DNA of 64,000 bases, taken from Candidatus Poribacteria bacterium (GTDB lineage: Bacteria; Poribacteria; WGA-4E; WGA-3G). Shown one piece after another: positions 9,125 to 17,872 of this stretch (position 1 is the first letter of the stretch; each line of letters begins with the position of its first letter). Below the pieces are notes generated by a model, which saw only the letters and a program-made list of their open reading frames with translations, did no database searches and was not told where the DNA came from. The stretch spans positions 1 through 64,000 of the forward strand of contig JAJECK010000091.1 of assembly GCA_022822085.1 (NCBI GenBank). Reading direction: 5' to 3'. The position numbers were made by a program, and so were the translations under genes.

Positions 9125-9859
9125 ACATCCTCTAAAGACGATCAAAACCTGACTGTTGTAATGATAGATGCGACATCATGTAAAAATGGAGGAATGTTGA
9201 TCATCGATATTCTCATGGGAAGAGATGATGCAGAAGGGGCATTTTATTTATTGGACGGTGATTACATACTTCCAGCGGATAGAGAAGTATCAGAAGATGA
9301 TAGTCTTGCTTGGACGTGGGGTGAATCCGACGAGACACTTCAGATTAAGCATAGGTTTGTCAGCGGACAATATTTCAAGTTAATCGCAACACGTTATTGG
9401 GATGAAGATACTCCATATATCAACGCATTTCACGCAAAAATTTCTGTAGAAGGAGATACGGCAACTGAAATGAAGATTGTCCTGGATAAAGAACATCCGA
9501 AACAGAAGGTCATGGATACTTTTCGTGCCCCTGGACATGGAAATCAGGATTATACTGTTGTCAATATTGATGCATTAGCATTTGATAATGGTGGCACGCT
9601 TACCATAAAAATTCAAGTCGGGAATGCAGAAGCATCCGGTTCTTTCGACCTATTTGATGAAGATATTAAACTTCCCACAAAAGGCACTCCTAAGGAGGCT
9701 CTCAGTTCTACATGGGGAATTGCACCCGGTAACAATGGGACAATCACACACAGTTTTGAGAAAGGTAAAGTCTTCAAACTTGGAGCCACAGGTGACTGGT
9801 TCAGTAAGAAGGGAGACATAAATGCATTTCATGCAATAATATCAGTAGAGGAAAATTAA
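9125..9859 (+). pseudogene. Detached C-terminal part of selenoprotein gene 3, two beta domains
   Basis: The open frame after TGA 9122 continues without another stop to 9859 and is in the same phase as gene 3. It encodes two consecutive copies of the C-terminal domain seen once in the paralogues. The first runs from VMIDATSCKNGGMLIIDI to AFHAKISVE. The second begins near 9510 (VMDTFRAPG) and runs to AFHAIISVEEN. The domain was therefore duplicated, probably by unequal recombination in the array. It may be a separate gene if translation restarts at ATG 9161, or dead sequence, or part of a 657-residue protein if the second TGA is also read through. Confidence 0.6.
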
Positions 9860-9860
9860 A

Positions 9861-11399
9861 ATGGCAACTTCTCCAAACAAAATTACGCTCAATCTGAGTG
9901 GTAATGAAAAAGTAACAGTCAAAGGTTTCATCGCGCCGATTGAGACTATGAAACCTAACTTTCACGAAGAATGGGATGCACTGGCAAATATGCGTGTGAG
10001 CGAACCTGAAAAGGAGTATGGTCAGTCGGTTTTCCATGCTTTTCTTCCTAACGATCCTGTAGGTATCGGGGACTGTTGGAAAGTCAAAGAAGCTGGCGTA
10101 ATGGAGCTGCTCCAACAACTAAATTCTAATCCTAATTTGGATATGCATATTAATATTGGAGACTCCGATGGGTTATGGGCATGCCTAAGAGCATACAATA
10201 ATCAATTGGCACATATCTTGTTTCGTATTCATGCAGAATTTCAATTAGAAGATGGATGGTTTACGCCTTCTCACTTTGCGGGAGATTTGATTATTGACCG
10301 AACAAAAGGGGGTGTTGTTTATTTTCAACAGCATGTACCAGAAGGAAAAAGGTTTGATGTTAATTGGAAGAAAGATAAAGACGATCCGAACTATTTTTAT
10401 TCCACAGCATCCGGTGTATGTCCAAAAATTGAACTTAATGGGGGTAAGCGTCCCGCTCTGCGGGGTACAGAATTTGCTGTATCTATTACACAAAAAGAAG
10501 CGGAAAAGAAACTAATCAAGCAATTTTACAAATCGCAGCAAATCAACTGGGTTCCCTTTGAAGACACCCTAAAATTAGCACAGGCACAACAGAAACCGAT
10601 CCATGCATTATCTATAGATGGACCACTTGACGACGAGGCGTGCTGAGGAAGTGGCAAAAACTTGAGGGCAGGTGTCCTCTCCGACGACCGAATTATCAAT
10701 TATCTAAATGAAAATTATATCAATACATGGATACGTACTATTGAATTGAGAAACATGCGTGATACATTGGGATATCAGCAAATGTCCCCCTTGACGTGGA
10801 CTATTATCGATCATAAATGGCGTAGAGGTCCTGTAGACGCTTGGATCATATCTCCCGAACTTGAAGCAATAGGACATGTCCCGATCAATGAATACCTTGG
10901 AAACAACAGACGTGAAGATGGAACACTGGAAAGTGAAAATTACCTGTTGTTTCTCCAGGATTCCTTAGCAGGAAAACTCCCAGGATTAGGGAATATTGTT
11001 CTCACACCAGAACAGCCTTCAGATACACTATTAGACGTTTTTCGTACACCAGAATATGGGCATCAGGATTATACCGTTGTCGTTATTGACACTACTTCAT
11101 TTGAGAACAAAGGCACACTGACTATCAACATAGAATTGGGCAACGATAAAGCGTCCGGTTCATTCTTTTTGCTTGATGCAGCCCATAAACTATCCTTTGA
11201 TGCTCAGAACAAACGACCAGATGCTGGCATGTTTGATGGTGCACACGACATAGGCTGGTACGATCCATGCGAAATTGGTCAAATGACACATCAATTTGAA
11301 CAAGGACAAATCTACAAACTGGTTGGCATGGGATGGGCATCTAACGAAAAGGGAAGCATTAACGCTTATCAGGCTAAGATTTCTGTGGAGGAAGAATAA
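9861..11399 (+). CDS. Selenoprotein array gene 4 (UGA at 10644)
   Basis: A 512-residue frame with TGA 10644-10646 as Sec262. It carries KGFIAPIE, WACLRAYN, LFRIHAEF, GVCPKIEL, HALSIDGPL, DEAC-U-GSGKNLRAGVLSD, LNENYINTWI. In the thioredoxin-like part the segment corresponding to SLREPIAKRREREGKT is shortened and the SPVDC cysteine is replaced (GPVDAWIISPE), so that Cys is not essential while the Cys-Sec pair is invariant. The C-terminal domain is present. It starts one base after the stop codon of the gene 3 tail, consistent with co-translation. Confidence 0.85.
10664..10679 (+). promoter_or_regulatory. SECIS-like stem-loop, selenoprotein gene 4
   Basis: GAGGGC, loop AGGT, GTCCTC, 17 bases after TGA 10644-10646. 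The intervening codons are GGA AGT GGC AAA AAC where others have GGG AGC GGT/GGG AAA: several third positions and one Ser codon box differ while the hairpin bases are unchanged. Confidence 0.78.
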
Positions 11400-11400
11400 A

Positions 11401-12987
11401 ATGGACAGTCAAAACAAAAAAATATCTCTTAAGCTTAACAGGAACACAGAAGTAACGGTTAAAGGTTTCATCGCTCCGTTTGAATACGATTCATCCGACT
11501 TCCGCATAGAATGGGACGAATTGGCGAATCTACGTGTCGCTGAACCGGAGAAGCAGTATCCCGCATCCGTTTTTCAATCTTTTCTGCCATTAGAACGGGT
11601 TTCAGTCGGTGAATGCTGGCAGATTCAACAAGAAGATGCATTAAATTTACTGCGCCAACTCTCTCCTCGTCCACAACTGAAATTGCATATTAATTCGGGA
11701 GATCCTGACCGTGCTATGTGGGCATGTCTCCGTGCATACAATCACGAATTCGCTGAGATCCTATTCCGTATCCATGGACAATTCGTTATGAATCGCGGTT
11801 GGCTGACCCCTTCACAATTTGCGGGACATCTGATTATTGATAGGATAAAAGAGAAAATTGTCTCCTTTAAACTGCATGTGCCTCAAACTACACTGAACTT
11901 TGACATCGGGTGGACACAAGAAGATGGGAACACAGCTGCAGCTATCGGTTATTGTCCTCGAATGGAACTCTGTGTCGGTACACCGCTATTGGCTACGGAA
12001 TTCATCGCGTCAATTACGCAAGAAGATGCCGAAAATGCGCTCATATCGTGTTTCTATGAGTTACAGAAAATAAACTGGGTTACGCTGGAGGAAGCGTTAG
12101 AAATGGCACCCGCACAACAAAAGCCGGTTCATGTGATATCTGTAGATGGACCGCTTTTTGATGAGGCATGCTGAGGGACTGGCAAATGCCTGAGGTCAGG
12201 TGAACTCTCTGAAGATCGAATCATAGAATTCTTGAACGAAAACTTCATCAACACGTGGGTAACCAACGCTGAATTAGGACGCTCAGCCAGTTTGCGAGAA
12301 CCCATTGCAAAGCGACGCGAACGCGAAGGTAAGACGTTAAATACAACCCACCCCTTAGCGCAAGCAATTATGAAAAGTTGGAAAAAAGGTTCACCAGTGG
12401 ACTGTCTGGTTATTTCGCATGAGTTTGAACCGTTGGGCGGTATAGACTATAACGAGTTTCTCGAATGCATAGGGGAGTTTGATGACTGGGGAGATGCATA
12501 CCTGCATTTTCTCAAGGCATCCGTAGCAGGGGATCGTCCAGGATTGGGGAATCTTGTCCTAACGCCAGAACAACCATCACAAGAGGTAGTAGATACCTTT
12601 CGTGCCCCAATGGTGGTACATCAGGAATACAAAGTAGTCTACATTGACACTACCGCGTTTGAGAAGGGGGGAACACTCTCCATTGACATCCATGTCGGTA
12701 GAGATGATGGTATAGGGTTATTTCACCTATTGGATGAAAATAAAAAACTACCTACTGAAGAAGTTCCTGAAGGAATTGATCCTAAACAGTGGCACACACA
12801 ATTAAGTGATGCGTATAATAACGCTCTTAATGCACTTGCTCAATGTTGCGGTATATTCCCCGGTCAAACTGGACGAATTACCTATCAGTTTGACCGGGGT
12901 CAACGCTTCAAATTATGTGCAACTGGAGACCAATGGGGTGGTGTTGGAGACATAAACGCATTTCACGCAAAAATTTCTGTGGAGTAA
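11401..12987 (+). CDS. Selenoprotein array gene 5 (UGA at 12172)
   Basis: A 528-residue frame with TGA 12172-12174 as Sec258. The start ATG 11401 follows the previous stop codon by one base. It is the most diverged redox motif of the set: DEAC-U-GTGKCLRSGELSE, where Ser becomes Thr and an additional Cys appears four residues after Sec. The codon aligned with the TTG that follows the Lys in other copies is CTG here, which supports Leu decoding and argues against a separate start site. The N-terminal motifs (WACLRAYN, LFRIHGQF, GYCPRMEL) and the C-terminal domain are kept, with an insertion around AYNNALNALAQCCG in the latter. Confidence 0.83.
12192..12207 (+). promoter_or_regulatory. SECIS-like stem-loop, selenoprotein gene 5 (variant)
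   Basis: GAGGTC and GAACTC flank the conserved loop AGGT at the usual distance. Compared with the other copies the fifth pair changes from G-U to U-A, a compensated change that supports the stem, but the fourth pair becomes a G-A mismatch. The apical loop is unchanged. The element is plausible but weaker. Confidence 0.6.
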
Positions 12988-12994
12988 AACACAA

Positions 12995-14542
12995 ATGAAA
13001 TCTTTACATGATAAAATAACTCTCAATCTCAAAGGTAATGAGAAAATATTAGTCAGAGGGACCTTTACGCCGATCGAATATACAAAAGACAACTTTCACG
13101 TGGAGTGGGAGGAATTAGCGAATCTGCGTGTCGTTGTACCAGAAAAACAGTATGCTACATCAGTTTTTCAAGGGTTTCTCCCAAGCAAACCTGTTTTAGC
13201 CGGTGAAACATGGAAGATTGAAGAAGAAAGTGTGCTTGACTTGCTAAGACAACTTCATCCTGATCCACATCTGGTAAGGGATGCAGACTCCCAAGGACTT
13301 TGGGCATGCCTGCGCGCCTATAACGATAAATTCGTTGACATTGTGCTCCGTATTCATGCAGAATTTGCTTTAAAAGGGGGGTGGTTCACACCTTCACAGT
13401 TTGCCGGCAACCTCGTTATTGATCGAACGCAAGGAAAATTGGTACGCTTTCACATGCATGTACCTCAAACGATACTAAATTTCGATGTCGGTTGGGATAC
13501 TATAGGTTGCACGGACATTGGATTCTGCCCAAAAATAGAACTCTGTGCAGGCACACAACCTGATGTCGAATATGACATATCAATTACCCAAGAAGTAGCG
13601 GAACGCACGTTAATCCTCTGTTTCTACAAATCAGAGCAAATTAACTGGGTGCCACCCGATCAAGCGGTAGCAATAGCAGAAGAACAGGTTAAACTCATTC
13701 ATGTTATTTCAATAGACGGACCATTGACTGATGAAGCCTGCTGAGGGAGCGGTAAAGAATTGAGGGCAGTTGTCCTCTCAGATGATCAAATCATTAAATT
13801 CCTGAATGAAAACTTCATCAATACGTGGATAACCAATGCCGAATTAGGACGTACTCCCAGTTTAAGAGAACCAATTGCTAAACGATATGAACGAGAAGGC
13901 AAAACATTCAACACAGCACAATCTTTTGCACAAGCCATTATGAAAGGATGGATAGATGGATCACCAGTAGATTGTTTAGTAATTTCTCCGGAATTTGATG
14001 TCATGGGAAAATTACCGCTGAATGATTCCTTTGATGAATGTTCAAATAACGGAATTTCAGATGTTGATGGATATCTTACTTTTCTTAACGACTCGTTAGA
14101 TGCGAAATTTCCTGGTTTCAATCCAAGAACAACAGACGCATTATTGACCGGTGCTAATGTTGATCTCAATCACGAAAAACCAACAGATAAAGTGCTGCAC
14201 ATACTTCGTGCACCTAAATACGGAAACCAAGACTACAATGTAATTACCATTGATACGACTGCCTTTGAAAACGGTGGCACCCTCACGATTGACATCCGGA
14301 TGGGAAGTTCTAAATCTGGCGGGTCATTTGATCTTTTTGATGGAGACGCAGCGTTACCTAAACATGGCGTTCCCACTGAAGCACTTACCTCTGTGTGGGA
14401 TATTCCGACTGGTCAGAGAGGAATTATTGAGTATCAGTTTGATATGGGAAAAATTTTTCAACTGGGTGCTACTGGAACATGGTTTAGTGGAAAAGGAAAC
14501 ATAAATGCATTCCATGCTATTATTTCAGTGAAGGACAATTGA
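12995..14542 (+). CDS. Selenoprotein array gene 6 (UGA at 13742)
   Basis: A 515-residue frame with TGA 13742-13744 as Sec250. Motifs: RGTFTPIE in place of KGFIAPIE, WACLRAYN, VLRIHAEF, GWFTPSQF, GFCPKIEL, HVISIDGPL, DEAC-U-GSGKELRAVVLSD, LNENFINTWI, SPVDCLVISPEFD. The C-terminal domain ends AFHAIISVKDN. It starts seven bases after gene 5. It is the last member of the array, and a promoter for the ferredoxin gene follows 18 bases after its stop. The N-terminal domain is slightly shorter than in the other copies. Confidence 0.85.
13762..13777 (+). promoter_or_regulatory. SECIS-like stem-loop, selenoprotein gene 6
   Basis: GAGGGC, loop AGTT, GTCCTC, 17 bases after TGA 13742-13744. Identical to the element of gene 1, so the two loop types (AGTT in genes 1 and 6, AGGT in genes 2-5) split the array into ends and middle. 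Confidence 0.76.
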
Positions 14543-14560
14543 TTTGTTCTGATACACAAT

Positions 14561-14589
14561 TTGACATTTCTTTATAGATATGTTAAAAT
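14561..14589 (+). promoter_or_regulatory. Sigma-70-type promoter of the ferredoxin gene
   Basis: TTGACA at 14561-14566 and TAAAAT at 14584-14589 with a 17-base spacer. It lies in the 73-base gap after selenoprotein gene 6 and 27 bases before the ferredoxin ATG, so the ferredoxin can be transcribed independently of the array. Confidence 0.65.
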
Positions 14590-14615
14590 ACAACATATCA
14601 GGAGGTGCCGATTGT

Positions 14616-15074
14616 ATGGCGTATTTTATTACTGAAGAATGTATCGGATGTATGGCATGCTTAACCAACTGTCCCGTTGATGCGATCACCGGTGACCGCA
14701 ATATGCTACACATCATTGACCCAAATGTCTGTATTGACTGTACTGCATGCGGGATGGTCTGTCCGGTTGAAGCAATCCGAGACCAATTTGGTGATGTGTG
14801 TAAATTTATCCGTCGGCCAACCCATAGACCAATCGCTGTTATATATGAAGAACTCTGTTCTGGGTGTGATTTCTGCGTACATATATGTCCTTGGGAGTGT
14901 CTTGAATTGAAAGACCCAGAGACTGGCGAACATGCTGAAAGTTTCTTCGGTATCTGCGAATTGGTCAAACCAAAAGATTGCGTGGGTTGCAAGTTATGCG
15001 AAGAGGTATGCATTAAGGATGCTATCCGAATTGAATCACCCGTATTAGTAGAACTCGCTGAAGCTGCAGACTAA
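14616..15074 (+). CDS. Ferredoxin with four [4Fe-4S] motifs
   Basis: A 152-residue electron-transfer protein. Four CxxCxxCxxxC motifs are visible at Cys9/12/15/19, 39/42/45/49, 81/84/87/91 and 122/125/128/132; the first three are followed by Pro, as is common in 2[4Fe-4S] modules. It therefore looks like two bacterial ferredoxin modules in tandem joined by about 30 residues. ATG 14616 is preceded by AGGAGG ten bases upstream; an ATG at 14580 in the same frame overlaps the likely promoter and is rejected. It lies directly downstream of the selenoprotein array and 16 bases before gmk. A role as electron donor to the selenoproteins is possible but only suggested by position. Confidence 0.88.
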   Translation: MAYFITEECIGCMACLTNCPVDAITGDRNMLHIIDPNVCIDCTACGMVCPVEAIRDQFGDVCKFIRRPTHRPIAVIYEELCSGCDFCVHICPWECLELKDPETGEHAESFFGICELVKPKDCVGCKLCEEVCIKDAIRIESPVLVELAEAAD

Positions 15075-15090
15075 CAGACATCTATTACGA

Positions 15091-15747
15091 ATGTGTTCCA
15101 CACCTTTCAACCAAAAAAATTTAGTTATTGTCCTCTCCGGTCCTTCTGGCTGCGGTAAAAGTACTGTTGCAAAGGCATTATGTGACACGGACAAGACATT
15201 AAGATTATCAATCTCAGTTACAACGCGTCCTGCCCGACCTGATGAAGTTGACGGTGTAAATTACCATTTTTTGACACAGGATACTTTTGAGAAATGGATC
15301 AAAAATGATGCATTCTTAGAATGGGCAAAATACCATGATAACTATTATGGAACACCGAAATCCGAAATTGAAGCGGGACAGAAAGATGGTAAGGATACAA
15401 TTTTAGAAATTGAGGTAAACGGAGCCCTACAGGTCAAAAAACAAGACCTTACCCCTGTTAGAAGCATCCTAATTTTCCTTATTCCATCATCTTATACATC
15501 TTTAGAGCAAAGACTAAGAGGAAGAAAAACCGAATCAGAGGAAGAGTTAAAAAATAGATTAGAGATTGCAGAAGCGGAGATACACCAGATAACCCAATAC
15601 GACTACTGTGTAATCAATCATGAAGGTAGATTGGAGCACACTGTACGTCACATACAAGCAATAATTACTGCTGAGCGAAGCCGCGTCAATCCAGAACAGA
15701 CCTCAGCATTTATACAATCTTTCGGTATTCCAGATAGAGACGAATAA
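15091..15747 (+). CDS. gmk: Guanylate kinase
   Basis: Phosphorylates GMP to GDP with ATP. The 218-residue protein has the P-loop LSGPSGCGKST near residues 15-25, the GMP-binding stretch SVTTRPARPDEVDGVNYHF, and the downstream motif NYYGTPKSEIE. The length is typical. It begins a tight run gmk-coaBC-rsmA with 15-73 base gaps, a common bacterial neighbourhood for gmk and coaBC (rpoZ, often between them, is absent here). There is no clear Shine-Dalgarno before ATG 15091. Confidence 0.96.
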   Translation: MCSTPFNQKNLVIVLSGPSGCGKSTVAKALCDTDKTLRLSISVTTRPARPDEVDGVNYHFLTQDTFEKWIKNDAFLEWAKYHDNYYGTPKSEIEAGQKDGKDTILEIEVNGALQVKKQDLTPVRSILIFLIPSSYTSLEQRLRGRKTESEEELKNRLEIAEAEIHQITQYDYCVINHEGRLEHTVRHIQAIITAERSRVNPEQTSAFIQSFGIPDRDE

Positions 15748-15762
15748 TAATCCCAAATCAAA

Positions 15763-16962
15763 ATGGAACTTAAAAACCGAACCATTCTTTTAGGTGTTAC
15801 AGGTGGAATTGCCATCCATCGCTCGCTTGATTATGTCAGCCAATTGGTAAAATTAGGTGCATCTGTTCATGTTGTGATGACAAAAAATGCCACCCGTTTG
15901 GTAAATCCGTTACAATTTCAAGTTCTATCACGGAATCCCGTGCTAACTGACCTATTTGAAACAGGTGATGATTGGAAACCACCTCATATTGATCTAGCTG
16001 ACCGTACCGACCTACTTGCGATTGTCCCCGCAACCGCAAACATACTTGGAAAAATGGCAAACGGCATCGCTGATGATGCGTTATCTACTGTCTCTATATC
16101 TGTCCACTGTCCAATTCTCGTTGCTCCTGCGATGAATGGATATATGTATAAAAATCCGTTTGTTCAAAAAAACATATCTGAACTCAGTAAACAAGGTATT
16201 GAATTCGTTGCACCTGAAAGCGGCGATCTCGCTTGCGGTTATGAAGGTGTAGGTCGCTTAAACCAAATAGATACGATACTGCAACGCACAATAGAGTTAT
16301 TGGGACAACATCAAGATTTGGGGGACAAACGAATTCTGGTTACAGCCGGTGCTACACGTGAATACATCGATCCTGTCAGATTCATAACTAACAGGTCAAG
16401 TGGAAAGATGGGATACGCCATTGCCGAAGCAGCATCACAACGAGGAGCATCTGTTCAATTGATTAGTGGTCATGCAACAGTTCCACCACCCCAAGGTATT
16501 GAAATCATACAAGTTGACACTACCCAAGAGATGTATGATGTTGTTCTTGATATGTTTGATGACACAGATATTGCCATAATGGCTGCTGCCCCCTTAGATT
16601 TCCGTCCTTCAGAATATACACCGCAAAAAATAAAAAAGCACACAAACTCCTTATCCATATCATTAGACAAGAACCCCGATATAGCACAGAAACTTGGCGA
16701 AATCAAAGAACATCAGTTGACCATCTGTTTCGCTGCTGAAACGAATGATGTTCTTGAAAACGCGAAAGAAAAATTAGTACGTAAAAACTGTGACCTAATA
16801 GTTGCAAATGATATCCTCGCTGAAGGTGCTGGTTTTGAAAGCGATACAAATATTGTAACCCTAATGGATAAAACTGGGAATTTTGAACAACTACCACGTC
16901 TCTCCAAACATGAAGTAGCAAATGCTATTTTGGACCGGATCGCTAAGTTATTGGAACAATAG
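15763..16962 (+). CDS. coaBC: Phosphopantothenoylcysteine decarboxylase/synthetase (CoaBC)
   Basis: Bifunctional coenzyme A biosynthesis enzyme of 399 residues. The N-terminal flavin-dependent CoaC part shows GVTGGIAIHRSLDY, the His region HIDLADRTDLLAIVPATAN, the substrate clamp PAMNGYMY, and the active Cys in LACGYEGVGRL. The C-terminal CoaB part shows VTAGATREYIDPVRFITNRS followed by SGKMG, and the Lys-rich QKIKKHTNSL loop. Order and length match the bacterial fusion. It lies between gmk and rsmA. Confidence 0.96.
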   Translation: MELKNRTILLGVTGGIAIHRSLDYVSQLVKLGASVHVVMTKNATRLVNPLQFQVLSRNPVLTDLFETGDDWKPPHIDLADRTDLLAIVPATANILGKMANGIADDALSTVSISVHCPILVAPAMNGYMYKNPFVQKNISELSKQGIEFVAPESGDLACGYEGVGRLNQIDTILQRTIELLGQHQDLGDKRILVTAGATREYIDPVRFITNRSSGKMGYAIAEAASQRGASVQLISGHATVPPPQGIEIIQVDTTQEMYDVVLDMFDDTDIAIMAAAPLDFRPSEYTPQKIKKHTNSLSISLDKNPDIAQKLGEIKEHQLTICFAAETNDVLENAKEKLVRKNCDLIVANDILAEGAGFESDTNIVTLMDKTGNFEQLPRLSKHEVANAILDRIAKLLEQ

Positions 16963-17035
16963 TCTATCAATGCAATGATAATTGTTAGAATGCCCTGACG
17001 GATTTCAGTTGCCAAATTCACTGAATCACGCACGA

Positions 17036-17872
17036 ATGACACTTCTTCAACAAGCCCAAACCTTTTTCAGAGAACATCGTATATATCCCAGAAAGCAATT
17101 AGGACAACATTTCCTAATTAACCCCGAAGTCCTATCCATTATTGTTGATGCAGGTGAAGTTACAAAGTCTGATGTAATCATAGAAATTGGTGCTGGACTC
17201 GGCTGTTTAACATCTGCGTTAGCACAATCCGCGAAATATGTAATTGCAGTTGAAGTTGATACAAGATTACACATTGAATTAGAAACACAATTTAAATTTG
17301 ACGAACATATACAAGTAATCAACGCTGATATACTTGAAGTATCGTTACCATCCATCATTCCACAAAATACACATCCAAAGGTGATTGCTAATCTTCCGTA
17401 CGGTATCACTACACCTATCTTGTGGAAACTTCTGGATCACTCAGACATACTTAATAACTGTATATTGATGATGCAATGGGAAGTCGCAGAACGAATCATC
17501 GCAAATCCTGGTGGCAAAGATTACGGTGCCTTGACAATTGGAATTTCGTATTATGCGGATACAGAATTGATAGTGAAATTGTCACCTGAGAACTTTTACC
17601 CGGCACCACAAGTAGATTCTGCGCTGTTGAAAATAACTATGTTGGATAAACCGAGGGTTGCTGTGAACAATGAAACCCACTTCTTTAGGATTGTTAGGGA
17701 GGCATTTCGTGGAAGGAGAAAGATGCTTAAGAATTCTCTACGACGATTTGCTCCCCCTGAAACTCTGAGTGCAATATTTACCGAATTAAACATAGCCCCT
17801 GAAAGGCGTGCAGAAACATTAGATATAACAGAATTTGCAGCTATTGCAAACAGACTACAACCGAATGTCTAA
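17036..17872 (+). CDS. rsmA: 16S rRNA dimethyladenosine transferase
   Basis: Dimethylates two adjacent adenines in the 3' hairpin of 16S rRNA using S-adenosylmethionine. Motifs: KQLGQHFLINP near the start, the SAM site VIIEIGAGLGCLT, the catalytic IANLPYGITTPILW (NLPY), and the C-terminal helical domain with FRGRRKMLKNSLR. ATG 17036 gives 278 residues, close to the usual length; an in-frame TTG at 16982 would add 18 residues unlike the family. The gene converges on, and overlaps by 18 bases, the lipoprotein gene on the other strand. Confidence 0.95.
   Translation: MTLLQQAQTFFREHRIYPRKQLGQHFLINPEVLSIIVDAGEVTKSDVIIEIGAGLGCLTSALAQSAKYVIAVEVDTRLHIELETQFKFDEHIQVINADILEVSLPSIIPQNTHPKVIANLPYGITTPILWKLLDHSDILNNCILMMQWEVAERIIANPGGKDYGALTIGISYYADTELIVKLSPENFYPAPQVDSALLKITMLDKPRVAVNNETHFFRIVREAFRGRRKMLKNSLRRFAPPETLSAIFTELNIAPERRAETLDITEFAAIANRLQPNV

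Noticed and set aside
9122-9160. SECIS element after the second TGA in array gene 3
   Set aside because: No stem with a G-U-containing apical loop could be drawn in the following 40 bases.
3976-14542. General reassignment of UGA as a sense codon in this organism
   Set aside because: Several genes end normally at TGA (PIN toxin at 2784, mazG-like at 52449, PhyH at 63670), and the recoded TGAs occur only in one motif with a hairpin behind it.
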